Shown in pieces: positions 22,170 through 30,651 of a DNA stretch of 64,000 nt; within the stretch, counting starts at the first letter, position 1; every line of letters begins with the position of its first letter. The stretch is from assembly GCA_002421825.1 (NCBI GenBank), contig DISR01000041.1, forward strand, positions 31,502 through 95,501, given 5' to 3'. Under the pieces are notes generated by a model. That model made no database searches. It had not been told where the DNA came from and saw nothing but the letters and a program-made list of their open reading frames with translations. Origin of the DNA: Thiobacillus sp. UBA6205. Its GTDB lineage: Bacteria > Pseudomonadota > Gammaproteobacteria > Burkholderiales > Thiobacillaceae. The translations under genes and the position numbers were made by a program.

Positions 22170-22244
22170 GTTTGGTTTTGCGAATGGAACGAGTATTCTC
22201 AAGGAAGCCGATAGTCTTCAGTTCAATGAAAAGGAAAGGACATC

Positions 22245-22952
22245 ATGCGCAAATTCGGTTTCCTGATCACCGGCCTGCTGGCCGCCCAGTGTGCCTGGGC
22301 CGCGCCCGAACACTACAAGATCGACGATACCCACAGCTTCGCCAACTGGAGCATCCGCCACATTGTCGGCAAGACCACCGGCACCTTCACCGGCATTTCC
22401 GGCAAGCTCATGCTCGATGCGGCCAATCCCAATACCGGCAGCGCAGACGTCACCATCAAGGTCTATTCGCTCGATTCCGGACACCGCGAGCGCGACATCC
22501 ATTTGCTGACGGCAGATTTTCTTGACGCCAACCGCTACCCGACCATGCGCTTCGTCAGCAGCGGCTTCAGGTCCACCGGCAAGGACGCGGGCGTCATGTC
22601 CGGCCAGCTGACCCTGCACGGCGCCACCCGCCACGTGGAAATCCCCTACAAGGTCCTGGGTTTCGCCACCGACCCGTGGGGCAACCAGCGCGCCGCCTTC
22701 GAGGGCAAGTTCAGCATCAATCGCGGCGACTACGGCATCACCAAGTACGTTGGCGACAGCAATGGCACGGTCGGCAACGAGGTCGAGATCACTCTGCTGG
22801 TGGAAGGCCTGAAACTCGGCGCCGATGGCCAGGTGCTCAACGTCAAGAGCCAGCCCGCGGCGGCGCCGGCGCCCCAGCCGGCCGCCCAGCCAGCAGCGCA
22901 GCCGGCCAAAAAGCCCGCTATCGAGGACTTGCTGAAGGACATTCTCAGGTAA
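22245..22952 (+). CDS. YceI family periplasmic protein
   Basis: The 235-residue protein has a signal peptide (MRKFGFLITGLLAAQCAWA, cut before APEHYK) and the YceI lipocalin-like domain (about 22-195). The domain shows YKIDDTHSFANWSIRH near the start and NRGDYGITKYVGDSNGTVGNEVEI at the end; the family binds polyisoprenoid lipids in the periplasm. A C-terminal Pro/Ala tail of about 30 residues (PAPQPAAQPAAQPAKKP) is extra to the family. AAAGGAAAGGA provides the ribosome site. It has its own unit between two terminators. Confidence 0.92.
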   Translation: MRKFGFLITGLLAAQCAWAAPEHYKIDDTHSFANWSIRHIVGKTTGTFTGISGKLMLDAANPNTGSADVTIKVYSLDSGHRERDIHLLTADFLDANRYPTMRFVSSGFRSTGKDAGVMSGQLTLHGATRHVEIPYKVLGFATDPWGNQRAAFEGKFSINRGDYGITKYVGDSNGTVGNEVEITLLVEGLKLGADGQVLNVKSQPAAAPAPQPAAQPAAQPAKKPAIEDLLKDILR

Positions 22953-22958
22953 CGCGTG

Positions 22959-22983
22959 AAGGGGCGGTATAATCCGCCCTTTT
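22959..22983 (+). terminator. Hairpin after yceI with a -10-like loop ahead of ppa
   Basis: AAGGGGCGG pairs with CCGCCCTTT and a T run follows, so it can terminate the YceI transcript. The loop reads TATAAT, so the same bases could serve as the -10 box for ppa, 21 nt before its ATG. The dual role is inference. Confidence 0.65.
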
Positions 22984-23003
22984 CGAATTTTGGTCAGTCG
23001 GCA

Positions 23004-23552
23004 ATGAATCTCGACCGCGTCAGTTCCGGCGACAATCTGCCGGACGACTTCAACGTCATTATTGAAATCCCCGCCCACGGCGAACCCATCAAGTACGAGG
23101 TGGACAAGGAGACCGGGGCAATGTTCGTGGACCGTTTCATGTCCACGGCCATGCATTACCCCTGCAACTACGGCTACATCCCGCATACGCTGTCCGAAGA
23201 CGGCGACCCGGTGGATGTGCTGGTGATTACCCCGATTCCGCTGATTACGGGCGTGGTGGTGCGCTGTCGTCCGGTCGGCATGCTGAAAATGGCAGACGAG
23301 GCCGGGGTCGACGCCAAGCTCGTCGCGGTGCCCATTGACAGATTGTGCGGCCTTTATCGCATGGTCCGGCACCCCGAGGATCTGTCGCCGCTGACCTTGA
23401 GGCAGATTTCGCACTTTTTCGAGCATTACAAGGACCTGGAGGAGGGCAAGTGGGTCAAGGTCGAAGGCTGGACGGGGGCGGACGACGCCCGCGCCGAAAT
23501 CATGGCCGGCGTGGAGCGCTACCGCAACGCGGAGCACAAGCCGGCTTTCTGA
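23004..23552 (+). CDS. ppa: Inorganic pyrophosphatase, soluble
   Basis: This family I enzyme hydrolyses PPi in the cytosol. The 182 residues from ATG 23004 contain [21 protein letters not shown], the Asp-rich signature [13 protein letters not shown] with the catalytic aspartates, and [16 protein letters not shown]. The length is normal. An in-frame start at 22956 lies in the terminator hairpin and is rejected. A soluble Ppa next to HppA and Pfp means that PPi can be wasted or conserved; expression control between them would matter. Confidence 0.96.
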   Translation: MNLDRVSSGDNLPDDFNVIIEIPAHGEPIKYEVDKETGAMFVDRFMSTAMHYPCNYGYIPHTLSEDGDPVDVLVITPIPLITGVVVRCRPVGMLKMADEAGVDAKLVAVPIDRLCGLYRMVRHPEDLSPLTLRQISHFFEHYKDLEEGKWVKVEGWTGADDARAEIMAGVERYRNAEHKPAF

Positions 23553-23576
23553 CCGCCTAGATCAAAAACAACATTT

Positions 23577-23647
23577 ACAGGGAGGTAATGGAGGTTAAGG
23601 GAGAAAATCAAAAAGATTTCCTCCCCTTCCTCTCCGAACCTCCCTGT
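23577..23647. repeat. Intergenic imperfect palindrome
   Basis: ACAGGGAGGT (23577-23586) pairs with ACCTCCCTGT (23638-23647), with further partial pairing inside (GGAGGTTAAGGGAG against CTCCCCTTCCTCTCC). It is the same structural class as 17155-17230 but a different sequence. Confidence 0.65.
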
Positions 23648-23654
23648 TAACTAG

Positions 23655-24221
23655 ATGCCTGAAATGAAAATCTGCATTCTTTCCGATTCCCACGACAACC
23701 GTCAGCTGATGGGGGCGGCGGTCGCCGACGCCAAGGCGCGCGGCGCCGAGGCCGTGCTGCACTGCGGCGACGTGGTGGCGCCGACCACCCTGCGCATCCT
23801 GCAAAAGTACGAACTGCCGGTGCATGTCATCCACGGCAACAACACCGGCGACATGTACAGCATGACGCGGCTCGCGGCGGAACCCGGCAGCGTGGTGCGC
23901 TACCATGGCCAGGACGCGGGCATCACCCTGGGCGGACGCCACATCTTCATTGTGCACTACCCGCATTACGCAAGGGCCATGGCCTGTACCGGCGACTTCG
24001 ATCTGGTGTGCTGCGGCCACGAGCACAAGCCGGAATTGCTGCAGCTTGCCAACGTCAAGGGCGGACAGACCTGGCTGGTGAATCCCGGCACGGTGGGCGG
24101 CGTGGGCCATGCGCCCACCTACGTGATGGCGGATTTGCAGAGCATGCAGTTCGAGACCCTGCCTGTGCCGGTGCCCGCGACCGTGCCCAGTGAACAGCCG
24201 CGCGTTACCCCTCACGTTTAA
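23655..24221 (+). CDS. YfcE/MJ0936-type metallophosphoesterase
   Basis: The 188-residue calcineurin-like phosphoesterase has the metal-binding motifs LSDSHDN, HCGDVV, HGNNTGD, VHYPHYA and CCGHEHKPEL in order. The domain covers nearly the whole protein, with a short Pro-rich tail. The family hydrolyses phosphodiesters or nucleotides and the substrate is unknown. ATG 23655 directly follows a palindromic repeat, with no clear ribosome site. It lies upstream of the qmo-hdr cluster but is separated from it by 188 nt. Confidence 0.9.
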   Translation: MPEMKICILSDSHDNRQLMGAAVADAKARGAEAVLHCGDVVAPTTLRILQKYELPVHVIHGNNTGDMYSMTRLAAEPGSVVRYHGQDAGITLGGRHIFIVHYPHYARAMACTGDFDLVCCGHEHKPELLQLANVKGGQTWLVNPGTVGGVGHAPTYVMADLQSMQFETLPVPVPATVPSEQPRVTPHV

Positions 24222-24409
24222 ACGGTTTTTCTAAAACCCGCTCTATTCCTGCATAAGTAAGTTCGATCAAAAACGCGGACTTATTCAGTGGCTACGCGGG
24301 CCTCATCAGAGTAACATCCAACTGCTTAAATTTATTGAGTTGCGCCGTGGGGTTGTGGCGCATTCTTGAATCATTTCGACACCCCGCATCCGTTGCGATG
24401 GAGGACCTG

Positions 24410-25693
24410 ATGACGGACGTAGTAGCAACCAACGAGACCATTCTCGTCGTCGGCGGCGGCATTTCCGGCATGACGGCGGCGCTCGAAGCCGCGGAAACCG
24501 GAAAGCAGGTCGTGCTGCTGGAGAAAAACCCCGCTTTGGGCGGCCGCACTTCCCAGCTCTACCGCTATTTCCCCAAGATGTGCCATCCCACCTGCGGCCT
24601 GGAAATCAACCTGCGCCGCCTCAAGGCCAACCCGCGCGTGCGCGTGCTGACTCAGGCCGAGGTGACGGGCATCTCGGGCAGCGCCGGCGATTACACCGCC
24701 ACGGTGAAGCTCACCCCGCGCTACGTGAATGAAAACTGCACTGCCTGCGGCGCCTGCGCCGACGCGGTGAAAACCGAAGTCGACAACCCCTTCAACTACA
24801 ACCTGGGCAAGATGAAGGCGGCCTACATTCCGTCCGCCATGGCTTATCCGCAGCGCTACGTGTTGCATCCGTCCATCATCGGCACGCCCGACGCCGAGGC
24901 CGCCAAGGCCGCCTGCAAGTACGGCGCCATCGAACTCGAACAGAAGGAAGAGACCATCGAGATCAAGGCCGGCGCCGTGGTCTGGGCCACCGGCTGGCAG
25001 CCCTACGATGCGGCCAAGATTCAGCCCTATGGCTACGGCCGCTACAGGAACGTGATCACCAGCGTGGAGTTTGAGCGCCTGGCCGACCCGCACGGCCCCA
25101 CCGGCGGCAGGATCCTGCGTCCCTCCGACGGCAAGGAAGCCAAGAACATCGCGTTCATCCAGTGCGCCGGTTCGCGCGACGAGAATCATCTGCGGCATTG
25201 TTCGCGCATCTGCTGCATGGCCTCGCTCAAGCAGACCCACTACGTGCGCGAGCAGCATCCGGAGGACGGCAAGTCCACCATCTACTACATCGACATCCGC
25301 GCCATCGACCGCTTCGAGGATTTCTACCAGAAGGTCCAGGCCGATCCCAGCGTGACTTTCGTCAAGTCCAAGGTCGCCCGCATCTCCGAGGACGGCAACG
25401 GCAACCCCGTGTGCTGGGGCGTCAACACCGAAGGCTACAAGCGCTATTCCAACCCGCATGACCTCGTGGTGCTGGCTGTGGGCATGGAACCGTCGGTCAA
25501 GGGCGTGGCCATTCCCGCCAACGTGGTGTTCGATTCCAGCGGCTTCATCGAGGCCGATCCGGCCAACGGCGCGGTGTTCGGCGCCGGCTGCGCAAGCAAC
25601 GCGCTGGACGTGAATCGTGCGGTGCAGTCTGCCACGGCAGCGGCGCTTCGCGCCATCCAGGTGGTCAACAAAGTGGCGCGGGCCGAAGCTTAA
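24410..25693 (+). CDS. qmoA: QmoA-like HdrA-type FAD protein
   Basis: This is subunit A of a quinone-interacting membrane-bound oxidoreductase-like complex, related to heterodisulfide reductase HdrA. The 427 residues have an FAD-binding GGGISG at 15-20, then CHPTCGLEINLRRL with Cys58/Cys62, a partial ferredoxin-like motif Cys110-x2-Cys113-x2-Cys116 lacking the fourth Cys, and a Cys-rich CSRICCMAS segment (Cys252/264/268/269). ATG 24410 has GGAGGACCTG immediately upstream; the frame opens earlier (24335) without support. It is the first of four genes, qmoA-qmoB-hdrC-hdrB. Qmo normally passes electrons to or from APS reductase (AprBA), which is not in the window. Confidence 0.88.
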   Translation: MTDVVATNETILVVGGGISGMTAALEAAETGKQVVLLEKNPALGGRTSQLYRYFPKMCHPTCGLEINLRRLKANPRVRVLTQAEVTGISGSAGDYTATVKLTPRYVNENCTACGACADAVKTEVDNPFNYNLGKMKAAYIPSAMAYPQRYVLHPSIIGTPDAEAAKAACKYGAIELEQKEETIEIKAGAVVWATGWQPYDAAKIQPYGYGRYRNVITSVEFERLADPHGPTGGRILRPSDGKEAKNIAFIQCAGSRDENHLRHCSRICCMASLKQTHYVREQHPEDGKSTIYYIDIRAIDRFEDFYQKVQADPSVTFVKSKVARISEDGNGNPVCWGVNTEGYKRYSNPHDLVVLAVGMEPSVKGVAIPANVVFDSSGFIEADPANGAVFGAGCASNALDVNRAVQSATAAALRAIQVVNKVARAEA

Positions 25694-25711
25694 GGTAGGA
25701 GAAACAGAGAA

Positions 25712-27988
25712 ATGGCTGAAGAGAAGAAATTCGCCGCGTATATCTGCAAGGGCTGCGGCCTGGGCGAGCGCCTGGATGCCGACAAGCTGGCAGGTCTCGC
25801 GCAGAAGGAAGGCAAGATGCAGGTCGTGAAACAGCACGACTTCCTGTGCAATGCCGACGGTGTCGCGATGATCAAGAACGACATCGCCAACGAGGGCGTG
25901 ACCCACATCATGATCGCGGCCTGCTCGCGCCGCGCCAAGACCGAGGCCTTCTACTTTCCCAACAATGCCGTGGCGCGCGCCAACCTGCGCGAAGGCGTGA
26001 TCTGGATTCGCCCCGACACCGAGGAGGCACGCGAAACCACCCAGGACATGGCCGAAGACTACGTGCGCATGGGCTGCGCCGAAGTGAAGGCGATGACTGC
26101 GCCCGGCGGCAACGTCAACACCGGTTCCAACCGCACTGTGCTGGTGGTGGGCGGCGGCCTGAGCGGCATGACCGCCGCGCTGGAAGCTTCCAAGACCGGC
26201 TACCCCGTGGTTCTGGTGGAGAAATCCGGCGCCCTCGGCGGCTGGGCGGCAAAACTGTGGAAGCGCATCCCCGTGCACGAGCCGTTCAAGGCGCCCGCCG
26301 ATACCGGCGTGGCCGACATGGCCGCGCAGATTGCGGCCGACCCCAACATCAAGGTCTATCTCAATTCGATCGTTGCCAAGACCGATGGGGCACCGGGCCG
26401 CTTCGTGGTGAGCATCGCCACCGAGTCTGGCAACGTCAGCACCGAGGACATCGGCGCCATCATCCAGGCTAGCGGCTTTGAACTCTACGATGCCAACAGG
26501 CTGCCGCACCTGGGCTACGGCAAGTCGCCCAACGTGGTCGACCAGGCCGGCCTCGAAGCGCTGGCGAAAGCAGCCAACGGCGGTCCGATCCTGCGCCCTT
26601 CCGACGGCAAGCCAGTCACTTCCGTGGCCTTCGTGCAGTGCGCCGGCCAGCGGGACAGCACTGGCGAGCACCTGCCATACTGCTCGGGCTACTGCTGCAA
26701 CACCAGCATCAAGCAGGCCATGTACTTCAAGGACGGCAATCCGGCCATCGACACCACGGTGATCTATACCGACCTGCGCACGCCCGGCAACGGCGAGGAC
26801 TTCTACCGCAGCGCGCAGGAGAAGGGCGTGATCTTCACCAAGGGCAAGGTCGGCAGTGTCGCCGCGAGCGGCAGCGCCTGCACGGTGAATTTCCACGACC
26901 TCATCCTCGACGACCAGAACGCGCAGATCGAGGCCGACCTCGTGGTGCTGGCCACCGGCCAGGTGCCGAACTCCGGCATCAATATCGACATGAGTGCCGA
27001 GGAAAAGGCCGATGAGGCTGCAGCCGAGGCCGCGGCTTCCGAGGCGGCGGCCAGCAGCGCACAGCCGGTGCAGTTCTCCAAGAAGGTTTCCGTGCTGAAC
27101 CTGAGCTATCGCCAGGGCCCGGACATTCCGCAGTTCAAGTATGGATTCACCGATTCGCACTTCATCTGCTTCCCGTATGAAACCCGCCGCACCGGCATCT
27201 ACACGGCAGGCCCGGTGCGCCGTCCCATGGACATGGTGCAGGCGCGCGAGGACGCTACCGGCGCCGCACTGAAGGCCATCCAGGCGCTGGAAAACGCCCA
27301 GCTCGGCCGCGCCGCGCATCCGCGCTCGGGCGACCTGTCTTTCCCGAAAGTGCGCATCGAGGGCTGCACCCAGTGCAAGCGCTGCACGGTGGAATGCCCG
27401 TTCGGCGCCATCGACGAGGACGAGAAGCGCTTTCCGCTGTTCAATGAATCGCGTTGCCGCCGTTGCGGCACCTGCATGGGCGCCTGCCCGGTACGCGTGA
27501 TCTCCTTCGAGAACTACTCGGTGGATACCGTGGGCTCGCAGATCAAGGCTGTCGACATTCCGGACGAGTTCTCCGAGAAGCCGCGCATCCTGGTGCTGGC
27601 CTGCGAGAACGATGCCTATCCGGCACTCGACATGGCCGCCATGAAGCGCAACGAATATTCCGCCTTCGTGCGCGTGATTCCGGTGCGCTGCCTGGGTTCG
27701 GTGAACACCATCTGGATCACCGATGCGCTCAACGCCGGCTATGACGGCGTCATGCTCATGGGCTGCAAGCACGGCGAGGATTACCAGTGCCATTTCGTGA
27801 AAGGTTCCGAGCTTGGCCGCTACCGTCTGTCCAAGGTCGGCGACACGCTGAAGAACATGAACCTGGAAACCGAGCGTGTGAAGGACCTGGAGGTGGCGAT
27901 TACCGACATCGACAACCTGCCGCGCATCATCAACGAATACGCGCAGACCATTGCCGACATCGGCATGTCGCCGTTCAAGGGCTTCTAG
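25712..27988 (+). CDS. qmoB: QmoB-like HdrA-MvhD fusion protein
   Basis: The 758-residue flavin and iron-sulfur protein is built as QmoB. It has an N-terminal Cys-containing region (about 1-135), an FAD-binding HdrA core with GGGLSG at 147-152, and CxGYCC-type cysteines near 324-329. An Ala/Glu-rich linker lies at about 428-452. Two 4Fe-4S motifs follow, at Cys552/555/558/562 and Cys582/585/588/592, and then a C-terminal MvhD-type domain (about 625-758, ILVLACENDAYPALDMA, MGCKHGEDYQCHF). It begins 18 nt after qmoA. In reverse-type sulfur oxidation it would take electrons from APS reductase; this is inferred from the family. Confidence 0.9.
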   Translation: MAEEKKFAAYICKGCGLGERLDADKLAGLAQKEGKMQVVKQHDFLCNADGVAMIKNDIANEGVTHIMIAACSRRAKTEAFYFPNNAVARANLREGVIWIRPDTEEARETTQDMAEDYVRMGCAEVKAMTAPGGNVNTGSNRTVLVVGGGLSGMTAALEASKTGYPVVLVEKSGALGGWAAKLWKRIPVHEPFKAPADTGVADMAAQIAADPNIKVYLNSIVAKTDGAPGRFVVSIATESGNVSTEDIGAIIQASGFELYDANRLPHLGYGKSPNVVDQAGLEALAKAANGGPILRPSDGKPVTSVAFVQCAGQRDSTGEHLPYCSGYCCNTSIKQAMYFKDGNPAIDTTVIYTDLRTPGNGEDFYRSAQEKGVIFTKGKVGSVAASGSACTVNFHDLILDDQNAQIEADLVVLATGQVPNSGINIDMSAEEKADEAAAEAAASEAAASSAQPVQFSKKVSVLNLSYRQGPDIPQFKYGFTDSHFICFPYETRRTGIYTAGPVRRPMDMVQAREDATGAALKAIQALENAQLGRAAHPRSGDLSFPKVRIEGCTQCKRCTVECPFGAIDEDEKRFPLFNESRCRRCGTCMGACPVRVISFENYSVDTVGSQIKAVDIPDEFSEKPRILVLACENDAYPALDMAAMKRNEYSAFVRVIPVRCLGSVNTIWITDALNAGYDGVMLMGCKHGEDYQCHFVKGSELGRYRLSKVGDTLKNMNLETERVKDLEVAITDIDNLPRIINEYAQTIADIGMSPFKGF

Positions 27989-28004
27989 GGCGGAGGAGAA
28001 GACA

Positions 28005-28649
28005 ATGAGCGCAAACCAAGAGATGGCCGTCCGCTACAAGAACAACTTCCTCAAGGAAGTCGAGCAGCAGGTCGAGATGGGCGAATGGGTCAAGATGTGC
28101 ATGCAGTGCGGCGTGTGCTCCGGCTCCTGCCCGACCAACTTCCACCCCGGCTGGGAGCATCCGCCGCAGGAAATCTTCATGATGATCCGCGCCGGCAAGC
28201 GCGAAGAGGTGCTGACCAGCCCCTCGATGTGGATGTGCACCTCCTGCTACAACTGCATCGTGCGCTGCCCGCGCAAGCTGCCGATCACCCACATCATGCA
28301 CGGCCTGGCGGAGTATGCCTATGAACTGGGCCTGGCGCCCAAGGTGCAGCCCACCCGGAATCTGTCCAAGCTCTTCTGGAGCAACGCCACCAAGACCGGC
28401 CGCATCAACGAACTGACGTTTTCCCTGGGCATGTATTTCAAGGACGCCGAGGGCAAGATCAACATCGGGCAGGGCATCAAGAAAGGCCTGGAGATGCAGA
28501 AAGTGGCGCTGGGCCTGCTCAAGGCCAAGCGACTCAACCCGTTCGAGATTTTCGGCGGCCACAAGTGCAAGGACCAGAAAGGTATCCACGCGATGCTGGC
28601 CAAGGCATACGCGCTCGAGTCGAAACGCAAGGGCCGTCATGTCGGTTAA
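28005..28649 (+). CDS. hdrC: HdrC-like iron-sulfur protein of Qmo/Hdr complex
   Basis: The 214-residue soluble protein has two 4Fe-4S binding motifs, Cys32/35/38/42 and Cys78/81/84/88 (CMQCGVCSGSCP and CTSCYNCIVRCP), as in HdrC and the N-terminal half of QmoC. The membrane cytochrome b half of QmoC is absent: no TM helices occur. ATG 28005 follows GGCGGAGGAG. It is 16 nt after qmoB and 16 nt before hdrB. The arrangement QmoA-QmoB-HdrC-HdrB replaces QmoC by two soluble subunits. Confidence 0.9.
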   Translation: MSANQEMAVRYKNNFLKEVEQQVEMGEWVKMCMQCGVCSGSCPTNFHPGWEHPPQEIFMMIRAGKREEVLTSPSMWMCTSCYNCIVRCPRKLPITHIMHGLAEYAYELGLAPKVQPTRNLSKLFWSNATKTGRINELTFSLGMYFKDAEGKINIGQGIKKGLEMQKVALGLLKAKRLNPFEIFGGHKCKDQKGIHAMLAKAYALESKRKGRHVG

Positions 28650-28665
28650 GGAGTAAGGAAAAAAC

Positions 28666-29559
28666 ATGGCCAAGAGACAATACGCTTTCTACCCCGGCTG
28701 CTCCTCGCAAAAGGGCGCATCCGCTTCCAATTACCTGACTTCGGTGGAGTCCATGTGCAAGACACTGGACATCCAGTTGACCGAGATTCCCGACTGGAAC
28801 TGCTGCGGCGCTTCCATCAGCTATGCCGAGGCCGGCGAATTGCCGCGCCACGTCATGAATGCGCGCAACTTCGCATTGGCCGAGGCCAACCTGCCCGGAC
28901 AGGACATCGTCGCTACTTGCGCTGCCTGCTGGCTGGGCGCCAAGGAGTCCAAGGAACGCATCGAGCACAGCTCGCAACTGATGGCCGATACCCAGGAAGC
29001 GCTCAAGGAAGCCGGCCTGCAGATCAAGGTCATGCCCGAGATTCGCCACATGGCCGAAGTGCTGGTGGAGGACTTCGGCTTCGAGGAGCTGGGCAGGCAC
29101 GTGAAGAACCCCTTGCAAGGCTTGAAGTTCGCCGGCTACGTCGGCTGCCAGACCAACCGGCCCTTCGGCATCGCCGGCGAGAACTTCGAGAATCCCATGT
29201 ACCTCGACAAGATCGTCGAGACCATGGGCGGCGAAGCCGTGCCGTATGACCAGAAAGTGACCTGCTGCGGCGGCGCGCTGGCCTTCTCCGAGCCCGACAA
29301 GGCCCAGGCCCAGATCAAGGACATCGTCGAGGCGGCCTATGACGGCGGCGCCGAGATGATCGTCACGCCGTGCCCGCTGTGTCAGGCCAATGTGGAAATC
29401 TACCAGGGCCACATCAACAAGAAGTACGGCACCAAGTTCAACATCCCGGTGCTCTACTACAGCCAGTTGATGACCATCGCCTACGGCGGCAGCGCCAAGG
29501 AAGCCGGCCTCAACGGACAGGTGATCCGCGCGCCCAAGCTGGAAGCGATCGCCAAGTAA
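28666..29559 (+). CDS. hdrB: HdrB-like protein with two CCG domains
   Basis: The 297-residue protein has two cysteine-rich CCG domains: Cys12, Cys46-Cys47, Cys85 and Cys88 in the first, and Cys161, Cys200-Cys201, Cys236 and Cys239 in the second. In HdrB these bind the noncubane 4Fe-4S clusters that reduce disulfides. All ten ligands are present, so the disulfide site looks intact. No TM segment is present. It is the last gene of the qmo-hdr unit; a strong terminator follows at 29582-29610. Confidence 0.92.
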   Translation: MAKRQYAFYPGCSSQKGASASNYLTSVESMCKTLDIQLTEIPDWNCCGASISYAEAGELPRHVMNARNFALAEANLPGQDIVATCAACWLGAKESKERIEHSSQLMADTQEALKEAGLQIKVMPEIRHMAEVLVEDFGFEELGRHVKNPLQGLKFAGYVGCQTNRPFGIAGENFENPMYLDKIVETMGGEAVPYDQKVTCCGGALAFSEPDKAQAQIKDIVEAAYDGGAEMIVTPCPLCQANVEIYQGHINKKYGTKFNIPVLYYSQLMTIAYGGSAKEAGLNGQVIRAPKLEAIAK

Positions 29560-29581
29560 GCCGGTCCGGAAATGTGGTAAA

Positions 29582-29610
29582 AACAGGGGCGACAGCCCCT
29601 GTTTCTTTTT
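29582..29610 (+). terminator. Rho-independent terminator after hdrB
   Basis: AACAGGGGC (29582-29590) pairs with GCCCCTGTT (29595-29603) around GACA, followed by TCTTTTT. It closes the qmoAB-hdrCB unit, though the next gene starts only 12 nt later. Confidence 0.9.
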
Positions 29611-29621
29611 GAAGGTTTGGT

Positions 29622-29930
29622 ATGAGAAACGTCGAGAAATATGAAGAATTCGTGGACCTGGTACATCAGGCCGTGTACGAGGTGGACGAACTGCGCGCCT
29701 GCATGGAAGACGAGGAAGACTACGACATGGAGCGCTACGCCCCCTTCATCGACGCGCTCGATGCCTCGCTCAGGCAGCTCTACGACGACATCATTTCCGG
29801 CAACTACGCCGGCGCGGGGCAGGGCGGCGACTTGCCGTTCATGAAAATCGTCAACCGCTTCGAGCGCGACATCCCGTTCAGGGATCTGCTGAAAACCATC
29901 AACGCCGCGCATCGCAAGGGCTGGCGTTAG
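29622..29930 (+). CDS. Conserved hypothetical protein, 102 aa, acidic
   Basis: The product is small, acidic and soluble, with a very acidic segment (CMEDEEDYDMERY) and a C-terminal basic end (INAAHRKGWR). It has no signal peptide, TM or metal motif apart from one Cys. No family is recognised. It begins just after the hdrB terminator, so any read-through from hdrB would be reduced. Position next to hdrB may suggest a link to the Qmo/Hdr system, but this is only context. ATG 29622 was chosen; codon usage looks native. Confidence 0.65.
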   Translation: MRNVEKYEEFVDLVHQAVYEVDELRACMEDEEDYDMERYAPFIDALDASLRQLYDDIISGNYAGAGQGGDLPFMKIVNRFERDIPFRDLLKTINAAHRKGWR

Positions 29931-29948
29931 AGAGTAACGCCATAAGGC

Positions 29949-30043
29949 GGTCATCGCGAGGCCGCAGGCCGTGGCGATCCAGTTAAACAAGGCACGGCAA
30001 AACCCTGGATTGCCATGTCGGCTACGCCTCCTCGCAATGACGG
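29949..30043. repeat. Dispersed intergenic repeat, family B, copy 3
   Basis: The element starts GGTCATCGCGAGG and GGCGATCCAG and ends CTGGATTGCC and CTCGCAATGACGG. It lies between two converging genes, like a REP-type element. Confidence 0.75.
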
Positions 30044-30075
30044 GCTCGACGGATTTGTTCTTATGGCTTATTGCT

Positions 30076-30489
30076 TCAGGCAGTGCGCTTCACGCGCACG
30101 ATCAGATCGATGCCCACGGTTTCCACGCCCTTGGGCAGGGCGGGCAGGCCTTCGATGCGCACATCGAAGGCATCGATGTCGGTGAGGCGGCCGGAATCGA
30201 CTTCGTACAGGTGGTGATGCGGCCCGGTGTTGGGGTCGTAGAACACCTTGGAGGGGTCGACGATCACTTCGCGGATCAGGCCCTTTTCCAGGAACAGGTT
30301 GAGGGTGTTGTAGACCGTTGCCTTGGAGGTTTCGGCATGGCGGTCGTTGACGATGGCCATGACCTGGTCGGCCGACAAGTGCTCCTGGCGCGAGAACAGC
30401 GCATAGGCGATCTCGATCCGCTGGTGGGTCGGATTGATGTCGTGAGCCCTGAGAAGCTCGGCCATGTTGTCGTGGCTGTAGTGAAGCAT
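30076..30489 (-). CDS. Fur family transcriptional regulator
   Basis: The 137-residue Fur-family repressor has a winged-helix DNA-binding half (about 1-85: THQRIEIAYALFSRQEHLSADQV, TSKATVYNTLNLFLEKGLI) and a metal-binding dimerisation half with HHHLYEVDSG. There is no Cys at all, so the structural CxxC zinc site of Fur/PerR is missing. It is therefore not a canonical Fur, and its metal and targets are unknown. It is divergent from hisD across 162 nt and convergent with the 102-aa gene. ATG is at 30487-30489. Confidence 0.88.
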   Translation of the reverse strand: MLHYSHDNMAELLRAHDINPTHQRIEIAYALFSRQEHLSADQVMAIVNDRHAETSKATVYNTLNLFLEKGLIREVIVDPSKVFYDPNTGPHHHLYEVDSGRLTDIDAFDVRIEGLPALPKGVETVGIDLIVRVKRTA

Positions 30490-30619
30490 CGTTTGTGACA
30501 GTGAAATAACGATTTAATGATAATCTAGGATTTGGACTCTGTCTAACTTCCGGAATCGATACGCCCGTGATTTCCCCACAAGCTGCCCCAATGCAATAGG
30601 GGGTGCAGGGGAATTCCCT

Positions 30620-30625
30620 TATAAT
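30620..30625 (+). promoter_or_regulatory. -10-like TATAAT ahead of hisD
   Basis: A perfect TATAAT lies 26 nt before the hisD GTG start, inside CCCTTATAATCC. No good -35 box was found at 17 nt spacing, so the assignment is tentative. Confidence 0.35.
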
Positions 30626-30651
30626 CCAAGCTTTAACGAGCCATTTTCGCC

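Noticed and set aside
24371..27793. Very long open frame (1140 codons) on the minus strand opposite qmoA/qmoB
   Set aside because: It is a shadow of high-GC coding sequence; the plus strand has clear Qmo motifs and ribosome sites, while the antisense product is His/Gly/Ala-rich without any domain.
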